DNA of 64,000 nucleotides from Herbaspirillum sp. LeCh32-8. Lineage in GTDB: Bacteria > Pseudomonadota > Gammaproteobacteria > Burkholderiales > Burkholderiaceae_D. The notes under the pieces were generated by a model. It did not search any database. It was given only the letters and a program-made list of their open reading frames with translations, and was not told the DNA's origin. Each line of letters begins with the position of its first letter. Position 1 is the stretch's first letter. Shown in pieces: positions 56,395-64,000 of the stretch. A program made the translations under genes and the position numbers. Location of the stretch: NCBI RefSeq assembly GCF_017814915.1, contig NZ_JAGIPZ010000001.1:1088183-1152182 (forward strand), written 5' to 3'.

Positions 56395-59300
56395 ATGAAC
56401 CAGCGACACCCCACCCGCCCCCGCCTGCCCGCGCTGTCGCCGATCGCGCACGCGGCGCTGTGCGCGGCCTTCGGCCTGGCGCCTTTGACCGCCAGCGCGC
56501 TGGATGCCGGCGCCCTGCCCACCAACGGCCAGATCGTGGCCGGCAGCGGTGCCATCAGCAGCGCCGGCAACAGCATGACGGTGACGCAAAACAGCGACCG
56601 CATGGTGACCAACTGGAGCAGCTTCAACATCGGCAGCGCCGCCAGCGTCACCTTCAACCAGCCGGGCTCGTCCTCGGTGGCGTTGAACCGGGTGCTCTCC
56701 AGCGACGCCTCGCAGATCATGGGGGCGCTCAACGCCAACGGCCAAGTCTATCTGGTCAACCCCAGCGGCGTGCTGTTCGGCGCCGGCGCGTCGGTCAACG
56801 TCGGCGGCCTGGTGGCCAGCACCCTGAACATCTCCGACGCCAACTTCATGGCCGGGCGCAACGTGTTCGAGCTGGAAGGCGGCAACGGCGCGGTGGTCAA
56901 CCTGGGCAGCATCACCGCGGCCGACGGCGGCTACGTCGCCCTGCTGGGCGCGCAGGTGCGCAACGAAGGCACCATCGCCGCCCGCCTCGGGTCGGTGGTG
57001 CTGGGCGCGGGCGAGAAGATCACGCTCGACTTCAACGGCGACGGGCTGATCAACATGGAGATCAACAACGCCACGGTGAACGCCAGCGTGAGCAACGCCG
57101 GCCTGCTGCAGGCCAACGGCGGCACGGTGCTGATGACGGCGCATGCCGGCAATGCGCTGATGGCCGAGGTGGTCAACAACAGCGGCGTGATCGAAGCCAC
57201 CAGCCTGCAGCAGCGCAACGGCGTGGTGGTGCTCGACGGCGGCGACAGCGGCGTGGTCGCCAACAGCGGCCGCATCGACGCGTCCGGCCGCAATGCCGGG
57301 GAGACCGGCGGCACCGTCAAGCTGCTGGGCCAGTACGTGGGCATGTTCGACGGCAGCCGCATCGACGTCTCGGGCGACGCCGGCGGCGGCACGGTGCTGG
57401 CCGGCGGCGACTACCAGGGCGGCAACGGCGTGTTCCAGGCCACGGCCACCTACATGGACGCCAACGCCTCCATCGACGCGTCGGCCGGCAGCTCGGGCAA
57501 CGGCGGCAAGGTGATCCTGTGGTCGGAAGACGCTACCCGCTTCTACGGCGACATCAACGTCGCCGGCGGCGGCGCCACCGGAGCGGGCGGCCTGGTGGAA
57601 ACCTCGGGCCATTATCTTGACGTGTACGGCGCGGTGAACCTGTCGGCGGCCTCTGGTCAGGGCGGCACCTGGCTGCTGGACCCGTACAACATCAACATCA
57701 CCAGCGCCGCCAATGCCGGCGGCGCCACCAGCACCAGCCCGTTCACCTCGTCGGGCGCGGCCAGCTCCAACCTCAGCTCGGCCACCCTGAACGCCTCGCT
57801 GACCGAGGGCGCCAGCATCCTGGTATGCACCACCTCGGTGGGCGGCACCTCGGGCGACATCAACGTGCTGGACAACGTCAAGGCGGTCGGCAACGCCACG
57901 CTGACGCTGCAGGCGCACCGCAACATCGTGATGACCAACACCAGCATCACCAATGCCGCCGGCAAGTCGCTGAACGTCTCGCTGTACTCCAACTTCAACA
58001 ACAGCGGCAACGGTTCGGTGGCGCTGACCAATGCCACCATCGCCACCAACGGCGGCAACCTGACCATCAGCGGCGCGGTCTCGCCCGGCACCTCCTACGC
58101 CAGCACCAACGTCTCCAACAGCACCGGCGTGCTGATCACCAGCGGCACCAGCATCACCACCAACGGCGGCAACATCATCATCCGCGGCGCAACCTCCTCG
58201 ACGCTGGCGGCCAATACCACCACCAATGCCACGGTGATCTCGGGCGGCAGCACGCTGGACGCGGGCGGCGGCAACATCAGCATCGTCGCGCTGCAGGCCA
58301 GCAACAGCAGCAGCGGCGACGCCTTCATCCTGACCGGCGGCAGCAAGGTGGTGACCAACGGCACCGGGTCGATCACCATCGACAGCACCAACCTGGGCAG
58401 CGGCAACGCCACCCGTGTCTTCAGCACCAACAACACCATCGCCGCCACCGGCTCGGGCAACGTCACCATCACCGGCAACGCCACCTCCGGCTTCGGCGTG
58501 CTGGTCTGCTCGACCAGCTCGACGTCCACCCAGAACATCAGCGTGGGCAGCGGCACGCTGACCATCACCGGCAACAGCAGCAGCCGCGGCACCTACCTGG
58601 CGGCGTCCGGCAACGGCACCGTGGCGCTGAGCGCCGGCAACGGCGGCAACATCGTCATCGGCGGCAACAGCAGCGGCAGCTACGGCACGGTGCTGAACTC
58701 GACCGGCGCAGGCTCGCTGATCAGCGTGATCACCGACGGCAACATCAGCATCTCCGGCAACAGCTCGGGCGGCACTACGCCGTCGATGGCGCTGATCGCC
58801 TCGGGCAACGGCACCTCGGCCTCGGCGCCGGGCTCGACCATCACGGTGCGCAGCACCTCGGGCAACGTCAACCTGGCGGCCAACAACACGCAGGTCAACA
58901 ACTCCAGCGGCTCCTTCAAGGCGCTCTCTCTGGACGCAGGCGGCGCCTACGCCACCATCAACGTCGGCACCAGCAGCGGCCGGCTGCGCCTGGACGGCAC
59001 CAGCGCGTCGGGCCGCGGCGTGGACATCGCGCCCTCCGGCGCCAATGCCGCGATCAACCTTGCCACCACCACCGGCGATATCGTCATCAACGGCAACAGC
59101 ACCAACAGCTTCGGCGGCTACGGCATCTTCTTCAACTCGACCGGCGGCTCGCAGGGCGTGACGGTGTCCACCACCACCGGCAACATCACGCTGACCGGCG
59201 ACTCGGTAGGCACCTCCGACGCCATCGCGCTGGGCGGCAACGGCACGGCGTCGGCCAACCGCATTACCTCGCAAGGCGGCAACATTACGCTGAATGGCAA

Positions 59301-60300
59301 CTTCCACTCGCCCAACCTGCCGGAGCTGGACCACGGCATCGCCATCCTGGCCGTCACCAACGTCATCAGCACCACCGGCAGCGGCAACATCACCCTCACC
59401 GGCAACGCCGCCGACCAGGGCAACGGCGTGGCCTTCTACGGCAACGGCCGCGCCACGGTCAGCGTGGAGAACGGCGCGCTGTCCATCACCGGCACCAGCA
59501 ACTACGGCGACGGCATCGGCCTGCAGACCGGCGTGAACGTGATCCGCGCCACCGGTAGCGGCTCGGTGGCGTTGAACGGCAGCTCGGTCTACGGCAGCGG
59601 CATCAGCATCTACCCGTCGGGCAACGCCAGTTCCAACACCATCGCCACCAACAGCGGCGACCTGACACTGACCGGCGCCAGCAGCGCGGCATCGTCGGCG
59701 GCCGGGATCCTGATCCGCGCGGCATCGTCCTCGGCCGCCAACGGCGTGGCGATCGTCTCGGCCAGCGGCAACATCAGCCTGGCCGGCACCGGCAACGGCG
59801 CGGGCGAAGGCATCTCCTTCGTCGGCGCCAGCAGCAACGGCTACAACAGCGTAGTCACCGGCGGCAGCGGCAACATGAACATCACCGCCATCAGCAACGG
59901 CGCCTACGGCCTGCGCTTCAGCGGCGGCAACAACACACTGCAGGTGCAGGACGGCGTGCTCTCCATCACCGCGCGCGCAGCCGGCACAGCGCTGGGCCAG
60001 TCCGGCGACACCACCACCATCGCCGCCACCGGCAGCGGCGTGGTGATCCGCAACCTGGGCGGCTTCACCAGCAATGTGCTGACCAATCCGGCCACCGCCG
60101 TTGCCACCACGGCGGTGCAGACCGACCAGCTCAACCAGCGCTGGATCACTCCGGCCCCGTCGGCCATGCGGCTGTCGCCGATCGCCGCCGAGTTCGACCG
60201 CGTCAACGTCGACCTGGCGCAACTGGCCGGCCCAGTGTCCGGCAACACCACTTCCCGTTCCAACTCATCCACAGAGAGCCAAGACAATGAAAGCAAATGA
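56395..60300 (+). CDS. TpsA exoprotein, filamentous-haemagglutinin/HMW-like, sequon-rich
   Basis: 1301 aa. Signal peptide with cleavage near TASALDAG (about residue 35). Then the TPS domain (about 36-290) with GQIVAGSGAISSAGN, VTFNQPGSSSVALNRV and the hallmark NPSGVLFG (122-129), which TpsB recognises for export. The rest is a repetitive beta-helix: short repeats such as GSGNITLTGN recur, rich in Gly, Asn, Ser and Thr. I counted by hand about 45 N-x-S/T sequons from residue 430 to the end and about 8 more before. Only two Cys (LVCTTS, LVCSTS). The end is a hydrophilic NSSTESQDNESK with no membrane anchor. GAGGAGA precedes the ATG. The partners are the fused TpsB upstream and the HMW1C-like glycosyltransferase downstream, so the mature protein is probably N-glucosylated and surface exposed or released. 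Confidence 0.92.
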   Translation: MNQRHPTRPRLPALSPIAHAALCAAFGLAPLTASALDAGALPTNGQIVAGSGAISSAGNSMTVTQNSDRMVTNWSSFNIGSAASVTFNQPGSSSVALNRVLSSDASQIMGALNANGQVYLVNPSGVLFGAGASVNVGGLVASTLNISDANFMAGRNVFELEGGNGAVVNLGSITAADGGYVALLGAQVRNEGTIAARLGSVVLGAGEKITLDFNGDGLINMEINNATVNASVSNAGLLQANGGTVLMTAHAGNALMAEVVNNSGVIEATSLQQRNGVVVLDGGDSGVVANSGRIDASGRNAGETGGTVKLLGQYVGMFDGSRIDVSGDAGGGTVLAGGDYQGGNGVFQATATYMDANASIDASAGSSGNGGKVILWSEDATRFYGDINVAGGGATGAGGLVETSGHYLDVYGAVNLSAASGQGGTWLLDPYNINITSAANAGGATSTSPFTSSGAASSNLSSATLNASLTEGASILVCTTSVGGTSGDINVLDNVKAVGNATLTLQAHRNIVMTNTSITNAAGKSLNVSLYSNFNNSGNGSVALTNATIATNGGNLTISGAVSPGTSYASTNVSNSTGVLITSGTSITTNGGNIIIRGATSSTLAANTTTNATVISGGSTLDAGGGNISIVALQASNSSSGDAFILTGGSKVVTNGTGSITIDSTNLGSGNATRVFSTNNTIAATGSGNVTITGNATSGFGVLVCSTSSTSTQNISVGSGTLTITGNSSSRGTYLAASGNGTVALSAGNGGNIVIGGNSSGSYGTVLNSTGAGSLISVITDGNISISGNSSGGTTPSMALIASGNGTSASAPGSTITVRSTSGNVNLAANNTQVNNSSGSFKALSLDAGGAYATINVGTSSGRLRLDGTSASGRGVDIAPSGANAAINLATTTGDIVINGNSTNSFGGYGIFFNSTGGSQGVTVSTTTGNITLTGDSVGTSDAIALGGNGTASANRITSQGGNITLNGNFHSPNLPELDHGIAILAVTNVISTTGSGNITLTGNAADQGNGVAFYGNGRATVSVENGALSITGTSNYGDGIGLQTGVNVIRATGSGSVALNGSSVYGSGISIYPSGNASSNTIATNSGDLTLTGASSAASSAAGILIRAASSSAANGVAIVSASGNISLAGTGNGAGEGISFVGASSNGYNSVVTGGSGNMNITAISNGAYGLRFSGGNNTLQVQDGVLSITARAAGTALGQSGDTTTIAATGSGVVIRNLGGFTSNVLTNPATAVATTAVQTDQLNQRWITPAPSAMRLSPIAAEFDRVNVDLAQLAGPVSGNTTSRSNSSTESQDNESK

Positions 60301-61816
60301 CCTCCGATCGCAATGCCTGCCGCGCCTGCGCAAGCTGGCCGCCCTGACGCTGGCCGCGTGCATGCTGCCGGCCTTCGCGGCCGACAAGGCGGCGCAGAAG
60401 CCGCACGACTATTTCTATTTCCTGGGGGAGATGAACAAGGCCTCGACGGTCATGACCATCGAGAACAAGATCGTCCCGCCCGACCTGGGCAAGAAGATCG
60501 TCAAGGCGGTTGACCAGGTGATCAGGGACGGCGACCAGCCCGGCGCCAAGCGTCCGGCCGACTATCTGCAGTACGAACCGCTGATCCTGGCCTATGCCGG
60601 CCCGGATGGTTCGCGCATGCACTCCGGGCGCAGCCGCCAGGACATTCTCTCCACCACGCGTCGCCTGATGCAGCGCGAGCGCGTGCTGAACCTGATGGAG
60701 CAGATGAACAAGTCCAAGGCCGTGTTCCTGAAGCTGGCCGAGGACAATCTCGACACCATCGTGCCGGCCTACACCAACGGCGTGCAGGCGCAGCCGACCA
60801 CCTACGCGCACTACCTGCTGGCCTTCGCCTCGGCCTTCGGCCGCGACAGCACGCGCTTCAAGGAGGCCTATGCGCGCCTGAACCTGAACCCGCTGGGCGC
60901 GGCCGCGCTGGGCACGTCCAGCTTCCCGGTGGACCGCAACCGCCTGGCCGAGCTGCTGGGCTTCGACGGCCCGGTCGAGAACTCCTATGACGCCGCCCAG
61001 CTGGGCGCGCTGGACATGGGCGTGGAGCTGGTCGGCATCTGCAGCAACGCGGCGCTGACCATGGGCATCCTGGTGCAGGACATGCACACCCAGTACCACA
61101 ATCCCTACCCCTGGATCATGATCCGCGAGGGGCGCCTGACCGGCACCTCCAGCATCATGCCGCAGAAGCGCAACCCCTACGGCCTGAACGTGCTGCGCCT
61201 GCAAGCCAGCGAGATCGTCGGCGGCGGCATGACCTATCAGGTCGAGGCGCACAACGTCACGCCGGGCATGCCGGACTACAAGCGCGACCAGGTCGAGAAG
61301 ACCCTGGACCTGACCACCAACTCCTTCGCCAAGCTGGCCGACCTGATGACCAACCTGGTGATCGACAAGGACCGCGCGCTGGCCGAAGTCGATGCTGATT
61401 ACTCGACCACCACCGAGCTGGCCGACATCCTGCAGCGCGACTCCAACGTGCCGTTCCGCGTGGGCCACCACTTCGCCTCGGATCTGGTGACCTATGGCCG
61501 CACCAACAAGATCAAGCCGGCCGACATCCCGTTCGACCAGGTGCAGAAGATCTACGGCGATGCGCTCAAGGCTTTTGACTTCGACCACGCCCAGTTCCCG
61601 CTGACGCAGGAGCGCTTCCGCCAGGCACTGACCGCGCAGAACATGATCGAGTCCAGCCGCGGCCTGGGCGGCCCGCAGCGCGCCGAAGTGCAGCGCATGC
61701 TGACGGCCGAGCGCGCCCGCCTGGCGCAGGACGAGCAATGGCTCAAGGGTCAGCGCGACAAACTGGCGTCGGCGCAGCAAAAGCTGGACACGGCCTTCTA
61801 CAAGCTGGGCCAGTAA
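60287..61816 (+). CDS. Exported argininosuccinate-lyase-like protein (fumarase/aspartase superfamily)
   Basis: 509 aa. N-terminus MKANDLRSQCLPRLRKLAAL then TLAACMLPAFAADKA: either a signal peptide cut after AFA or a lipoprotein with Cys25 (lipobox LAAC). The rest is a fumarase/aspartase-fold lyase closest to argininosuccinate lyase: SRMHSGRSRQDILS, AYTNGVQAQPTTYAHYLLAF, FPVDRNRLAELLGF and the signature loop TSSIMPQKRNPYG (Ser288/289, Lys294). By hand alignment the catalytic His of the usual YTHLQxAQP segment is Asn164 here. Biosynthetic ArgH is cytosolic and about 460 aa, so an exported copy is odd. The gene overlaps the end of tpsA by 14 bases. Substrate and role unknown. Confidence 0.85.
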   Translation: MKANDLRSQCLPRLRKLAALTLAACMLPAFAADKAAQKPHDYFYFLGEMNKASTVMTIENKIVPPDLGKKIVKAVDQVIRDGDQPGAKRPADYLQYEPLILAYAGPDGSRMHSGRSRQDILSTTRRLMQRERVLNLMEQMNKSKAVFLKLAEDNLDTIVPAYTNGVQAQPTTYAHYLLAFASAFGRDSTRFKEAYARLNLNPLGAAALGTSSFPVDRNRLAELLGFDGPVENSYDAAQLGALDMGVELVGICSNAALTMGILVQDMHTQYHNPYPWIMIREGRLTGTSSIMPQKRNPYGLNVLRLQASEIVGGGMTYQVEAHNVTPGMPDYKRDQVEKTLDLTTNSFAKLADLMTNLVIDKDRALAEVDADYSTTTELADILQRDSNVPFRVGHHFASDLVTYGRTNKIKPADIPFDQVQKIYGDALKAFDFDHAQFPLTQERFRQALTAQNMIESSRGLGGPQRAEVQRMLTAERARLAQDEQWLKGQRDKLASAQQKLDTAFYKLGQ

Positions 61817-61957
61817 GCATCATCGCAATACCTGTGGGGGGACGGGTCGCCATGCGCGGCCCGGGGTTGACGCCGGAGCTTGGGAAACTGGCGGCGGACG
61901 CACTTCGGCGGCACAATGCCGGGTGCGTCCTTTTTTATTGCTTGTGAGATCACGCCC

Positions 61958-63832
61958 ATGACGGCTGCCAAGACCGACGATATTTTCTCTCTGGAAAAAT
62001 TCGAATACCTCTGCTACTCGCGCCAGCATGAACCGGCCGCGCGCGAACTGGTGCGCCTGCTGGTGCTGATCGACCGCAACTACGGCAAGCTGGCCAGCAA
62101 CTTCTCGCTGTCGGTGTCGCCCGCGGTGCCGGCCGCGTCGCTGGAACAGCACGCGTTGGCGCGCGTGACCAGCGCGATCTCGGCGCTGTTCTCGGATCCG
62201 GCTTTCCATATCAGCCCGGACGGCTTCGGCCAGCTGATCAACTTCCAGCGCTGGCTGTCGTCGCTGTTCGGCGCCAGCCACTTCATCAACTGCGACCATA
62301 TCCTGCGCTCGCTCAATCTGGGCGGGCCGGAGGCGCAGGTGTTCCAGGTCAAGCCGCTGGACCTGGTGAAGTTCTGCATCCTGTACTCGCCCGAGTCGGA
62401 GCTGCCGCTGGACGTGGAGATGCTGTGGAAGCAGAACAAGCCGCTGGCGGCCGCGCTGTTCATGGCGCTGATGTCGCCGCGCTTTCTCGGCACGCCGGCC
62501 GCACACTCCAAACGCGAAGCGCTGCTGGGCTGGCTGCCCGACCGGCTGCAGGAGCTGGATTCGCTGGACGGCCTGCCGGTGGCGGTGCTGCACGACGTCT
62601 ACATGCACTGCAGCTACGCCGACCTGCCGCAGCGCCACCGCATCAAGGGCGCCATCAACACGCTGATCGAGAAGAAACTGCGCGAGGCCGGCTTGCAGGA
62701 CATCAGCGATTTCGGCCAAACGCCCGAGGGCGAAAAACCGGTCATGCTGGTGCTACTGGAATGGTTCTCCGGCGGCCACTCGATCTATCGCACCCATTCC
62801 AAGACGCTGGAGGCGGCGCGCCAGCACTTCCGCCTGGTGGCGGTGGGCTACGAAGCCAACACCGATGAACTGGGCCGCGCGGTGTTCGACGCATTCGTCG
62901 CCTTCGACAAGCCGGGCGACATGCTGGCCTGCCTGGCGCAGCTGCGCGCGCTGTCCGAGCAGCACAAGCCGCGTGTGCTGTACATGCCCAGCGTGGGCAT
63001 GTTCCCCATCACCATGTTCGCCGCCAACCTGCGGGTGGCACCGATCCAGGTGGCCGCGCTGGGGCACCCGGCCACCACGCACTCCAAACGCGTCGACTAC
63101 ATCAGCGTGGAGGACGACTTCGTCGGCGACCCCGCCTGCTTCAGCGAAAAGCTGCTGCGCCTGCCGGCCGACGGCCAACCGTATCGTCCTTCGGCGATCC
63201 CCTTCAGCGTGCCGGTGCTGGAACGCACCGACAAGCCGTATGTCAACGTGGCCATCGCCGCCACCACGATGAAAATGAACCCGCGCTTCCTGATGGCCTG
63301 CCAGAAGATCGCCGAGCTGGCCTTGCAGCCGGCCGACGACCGGCCGGCGAAACAGGTGCGTTTCCACTTCCTGGTGGGCCAGGCGCAGGGCCTGCTCTAT
63401 CCGCAGCTGCAGCGCCTGATCCTGCGCTATGTGCCGGGCGCCAGCGTGTATCCGCACCAGCCTTATCAGGAGTATCTGTCCATCTTCAACCAGTGCGACA
63501 TGTTCCTGTCGCCACTGCCCTTCGGCAACACCAACGGCATCATCGACGCCTTCACGGTGGGCTTGCCGGGCGTGTGCAAGACCGGGCCGGAGGTGTTCGA
63601 GCATATCGACGAAGGCCTGTTCCGCCGCGTCGGCTTGCCCGACTGGACCATTGCGCAAACGCTGGACGACTACATCCTGGCGGCGGTGAAGATGGCCACT
63701 GACTTCGACGCGCGCAGCGCCCTGTATCGCCACCTGGCAGATCCCCAACACCTGCAACGGCTGTTCGAGGGACGCCCCGAATCACTGGGTGACGCGCTGG
63801 CCGAGCTGTGCCGCGCCCTGCCCGCCGCCTGA
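61958..63832 (+). CDS. HMW1C-family cytoplasmic N-glycosyltransferase
   Basis: 624 aa, the size of Haemophilus HMW1C (about 650) and A. pleuropneumoniae NGT. These GT41 enzymes add glucose or galactose to Asn in N-x-S/T sequons of exoproteins in the cytosol before export. Strong family segments: ALFSDPAFHIS, LHDVYMHCSYADL, WFSGGHSIYRTHSK (His274), VAALGHPATTHSKRVDY, VEDDFVGDPACFSEKLLRLP, IAATTMKMNPRF (Lys439, matching the family Lys that contacts the sugar nucleotide), PFGNTNGIIDAF and GVCKTGPEVFEHIDEGLF. No signal peptide. The ATG at 61958 lies 141 bases after the lyase gene. The likely substrate is the sequon-rich TpsA of the same cluster. Confidence 0.94.
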   Translation: MTAAKTDDIFSLEKFEYLCYSRQHEPAARELVRLLVLIDRNYGKLASNFSLSVSPAVPAASLEQHALARVTSAISALFSDPAFHISPDGFGQLINFQRWLSSLFGASHFINCDHILRSLNLGGPEAQVFQVKPLDLVKFCILYSPESELPLDVEMLWKQNKPLAAALFMALMSPRFLGTPAAHSKREALLGWLPDRLQELDSLDGLPVAVLHDVYMHCSYADLPQRHRIKGAINTLIEKKLREAGLQDISDFGQTPEGEKPVMLVLLEWFSGGHSIYRTHSKTLEAARQHFRLVAVGYEANTDELGRAVFDAFVAFDKPGDMLACLAQLRALSEQHKPRVLYMPSVGMFPITMFAANLRVAPIQVAALGHPATTHSKRVDYISVEDDFVGDPACFSEKLLRLPADGQPYRPSAIPFSVPVLERTDKPYVNVAIAATTMKMNPRFLMACQKIAELALQPADDRPAKQVRFHFLVGQAQGLLYPQLQRLILRYVPGASVYPHQPYQEYLSIFNQCDMFLSPLPFGNTNGIIDAFTVGLPGVCKTGPEVFEHIDEGLFRRVGLPDWTIAQTLDDYILAAVKMATDFDARSALYRHLADPQHLQRLFEGRPESLGDALAELCRALPAA

Positions 63833-63843
63833 ACCCTTTCCAC

Positions 63844-63877
63844 GAAAAAGGCCCGCACATCGCAAGCGAGGCGGGCC
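63844..63877 (-). terminator. Terminator for the minus-strand gene at the window end
   Basis: Stem GGCCCGC/GCGGGCC (63850-63856 and 63871-63877) with a 14-base loop. On the minus strand it is followed by five T (A-run at 63845-63849). No T-run on the plus strand, so it mainly serves the gene ending at 63930. Confidence 0.7.
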
Positions 63878-63929
63878 AAGTCCCCACGTATGGGGCACAG
63901 AAGGATGCTGCGGGACAAACGTACTGCGC

Positions 63930-64000
63930 TTACAGGTACTTCACTTCAATGGTGGCCGAGCCGTCCAGGGTGACGTCCTGGGTCAGGTTCAGGTTTTCCG
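63930..64000 (-). CDS. 3' end of a gene entering from beyond the window
   Basis: The last 22 codons are visible on the minus strand, reading ENLNLTQDVTLDGSATIEVKYL and then TAA at 63930-63932. The alternation of polar and hydrophobic residues suggests a beta-strand-rich protein. Codons are well biased and a terminator follows 53 bases later, so a real gene end is likely. Function cannot be named from this fragment. Confidence 0.6.
   Translation of the reverse strand, partial: ENLNLTQDVTLDGSATIEVKYL

Noticed and set aside
57641..59950. Possible CRISPR or DNA repeat array in the repetitive part of tpsA
   Set aside because: Repeats are degenerate, of variable spacing and in codon phase; they encode a beta-helix protein repeat, not direct DNA repeats with spacers.
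55966..60222. A 1418-codon open frame on the minus strand opposite tpsA
   Set aside because: Its product is a monotonous Ala/Gly/Val/Asp/His-rich string with no domain, as expected for the reverse of a G/C-biased, Asn/Gly/Ser/Thr-rich repeat gene. The plus-strand gene has a signal peptide, TPS domain and ribosome site.
1..64000. tRNA, rRNA, insertion sequences, phage genes or integration sites
   Set aside because: I saw no cloverleaf tRNA, rRNA segment, transposase motif or att-like duplication in the window.

Overview
The window is high-GC chromosomal DNA with strong G/C third-position bias. Gene content and protein style point to a beta-proteobacterium of the Oxalobacteraceae, most like Herbaspirillum. 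The clues are a trimeric-porin-type barrel of Burkholderiales style, monomeric NADP isocitrate dehydrogenase, the GlgA/GlgB/GlgX/TreZ/MalQ/TreY operon, NorR-Hmp, and EutBC with an Eat-type permease and no microcompartment genes. This assignment is inferred from gene content; no 16S gene is present.

Layout. (1) 1-4.7 kb: the first codons of a gene leaving the window, a 2OG-Fe(II) oxygenase, and an iron-uptake pair (PepSY membrane protein plus TonB-dependent siderophore receptor behind a Fur-box-like palindrome). (2) 4.8-17.3 kb: a signalling block. It holds a five-PAS hybrid histidine kinase with two receivers, two small unknown genes (one only 52 codons), a biliverdin-type bacteriophytochrome kinase, a small lipoprotein, and a minus-strand set of CHASE3-like kinase, Rcp1-like single-domain receiver and REC-PAS-HK-REC hybrid kinase. 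(3) 17.7-34.2 kb: a glycine-rich stress-type protein, glucose-6-phosphate isomerase, and a tightly packed operon glgA-glgB-glgX-treZ-malQ-treY that makes alpha-glucan and converts it to trehalose; glgA probably starts with TTG. (4) 34.9-41.2 kb: dodecin, a 60-aa protein, and a nitric-oxide detoxification locus (norR divergent from hmp-hemerythrin, with two NorR-type palindromes and a sigma-54 -24/-12 promoter), then D-lactate dehydrogenase. (5) 41.5-45.4 kb: a citrate-type MFS proton symporter and monomeric NADP-isocitrate dehydrogenase (GTG start). (6) 45.5-51.8 kb: ethanolamine use: eat, a Tat-exported HAD phosphatase, eutB and eutC on the minus strand, with an EutR-like AraC regulator divergent.

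(7) 51.9-63.8 kb is the most unusual part. A near-consensus sigma-70 promoter precedes five co-directional genes: an exported alpha/beta hydrolase; a 1015-aa outer-membrane protein joining a complete two-partner-secretion transporter (POTRA plus ShlB/FhaC barrel) to a complete general porin; a 1301-aa TpsA exoprotein crowded with N-x-S/T sequons; an exported argininosuccinate-lyase-like protein overlapping the end of tpsA; and an HMW1C-family cytoplasmic N-glycosyltransferase. The set resembles the Haemophilus HMW1A/B/C adhesin system, rearranged and extended with a transporter-porin fusion and two exported enzymes of unknown role. The window closes with the 3' end of a minus-strand gene.
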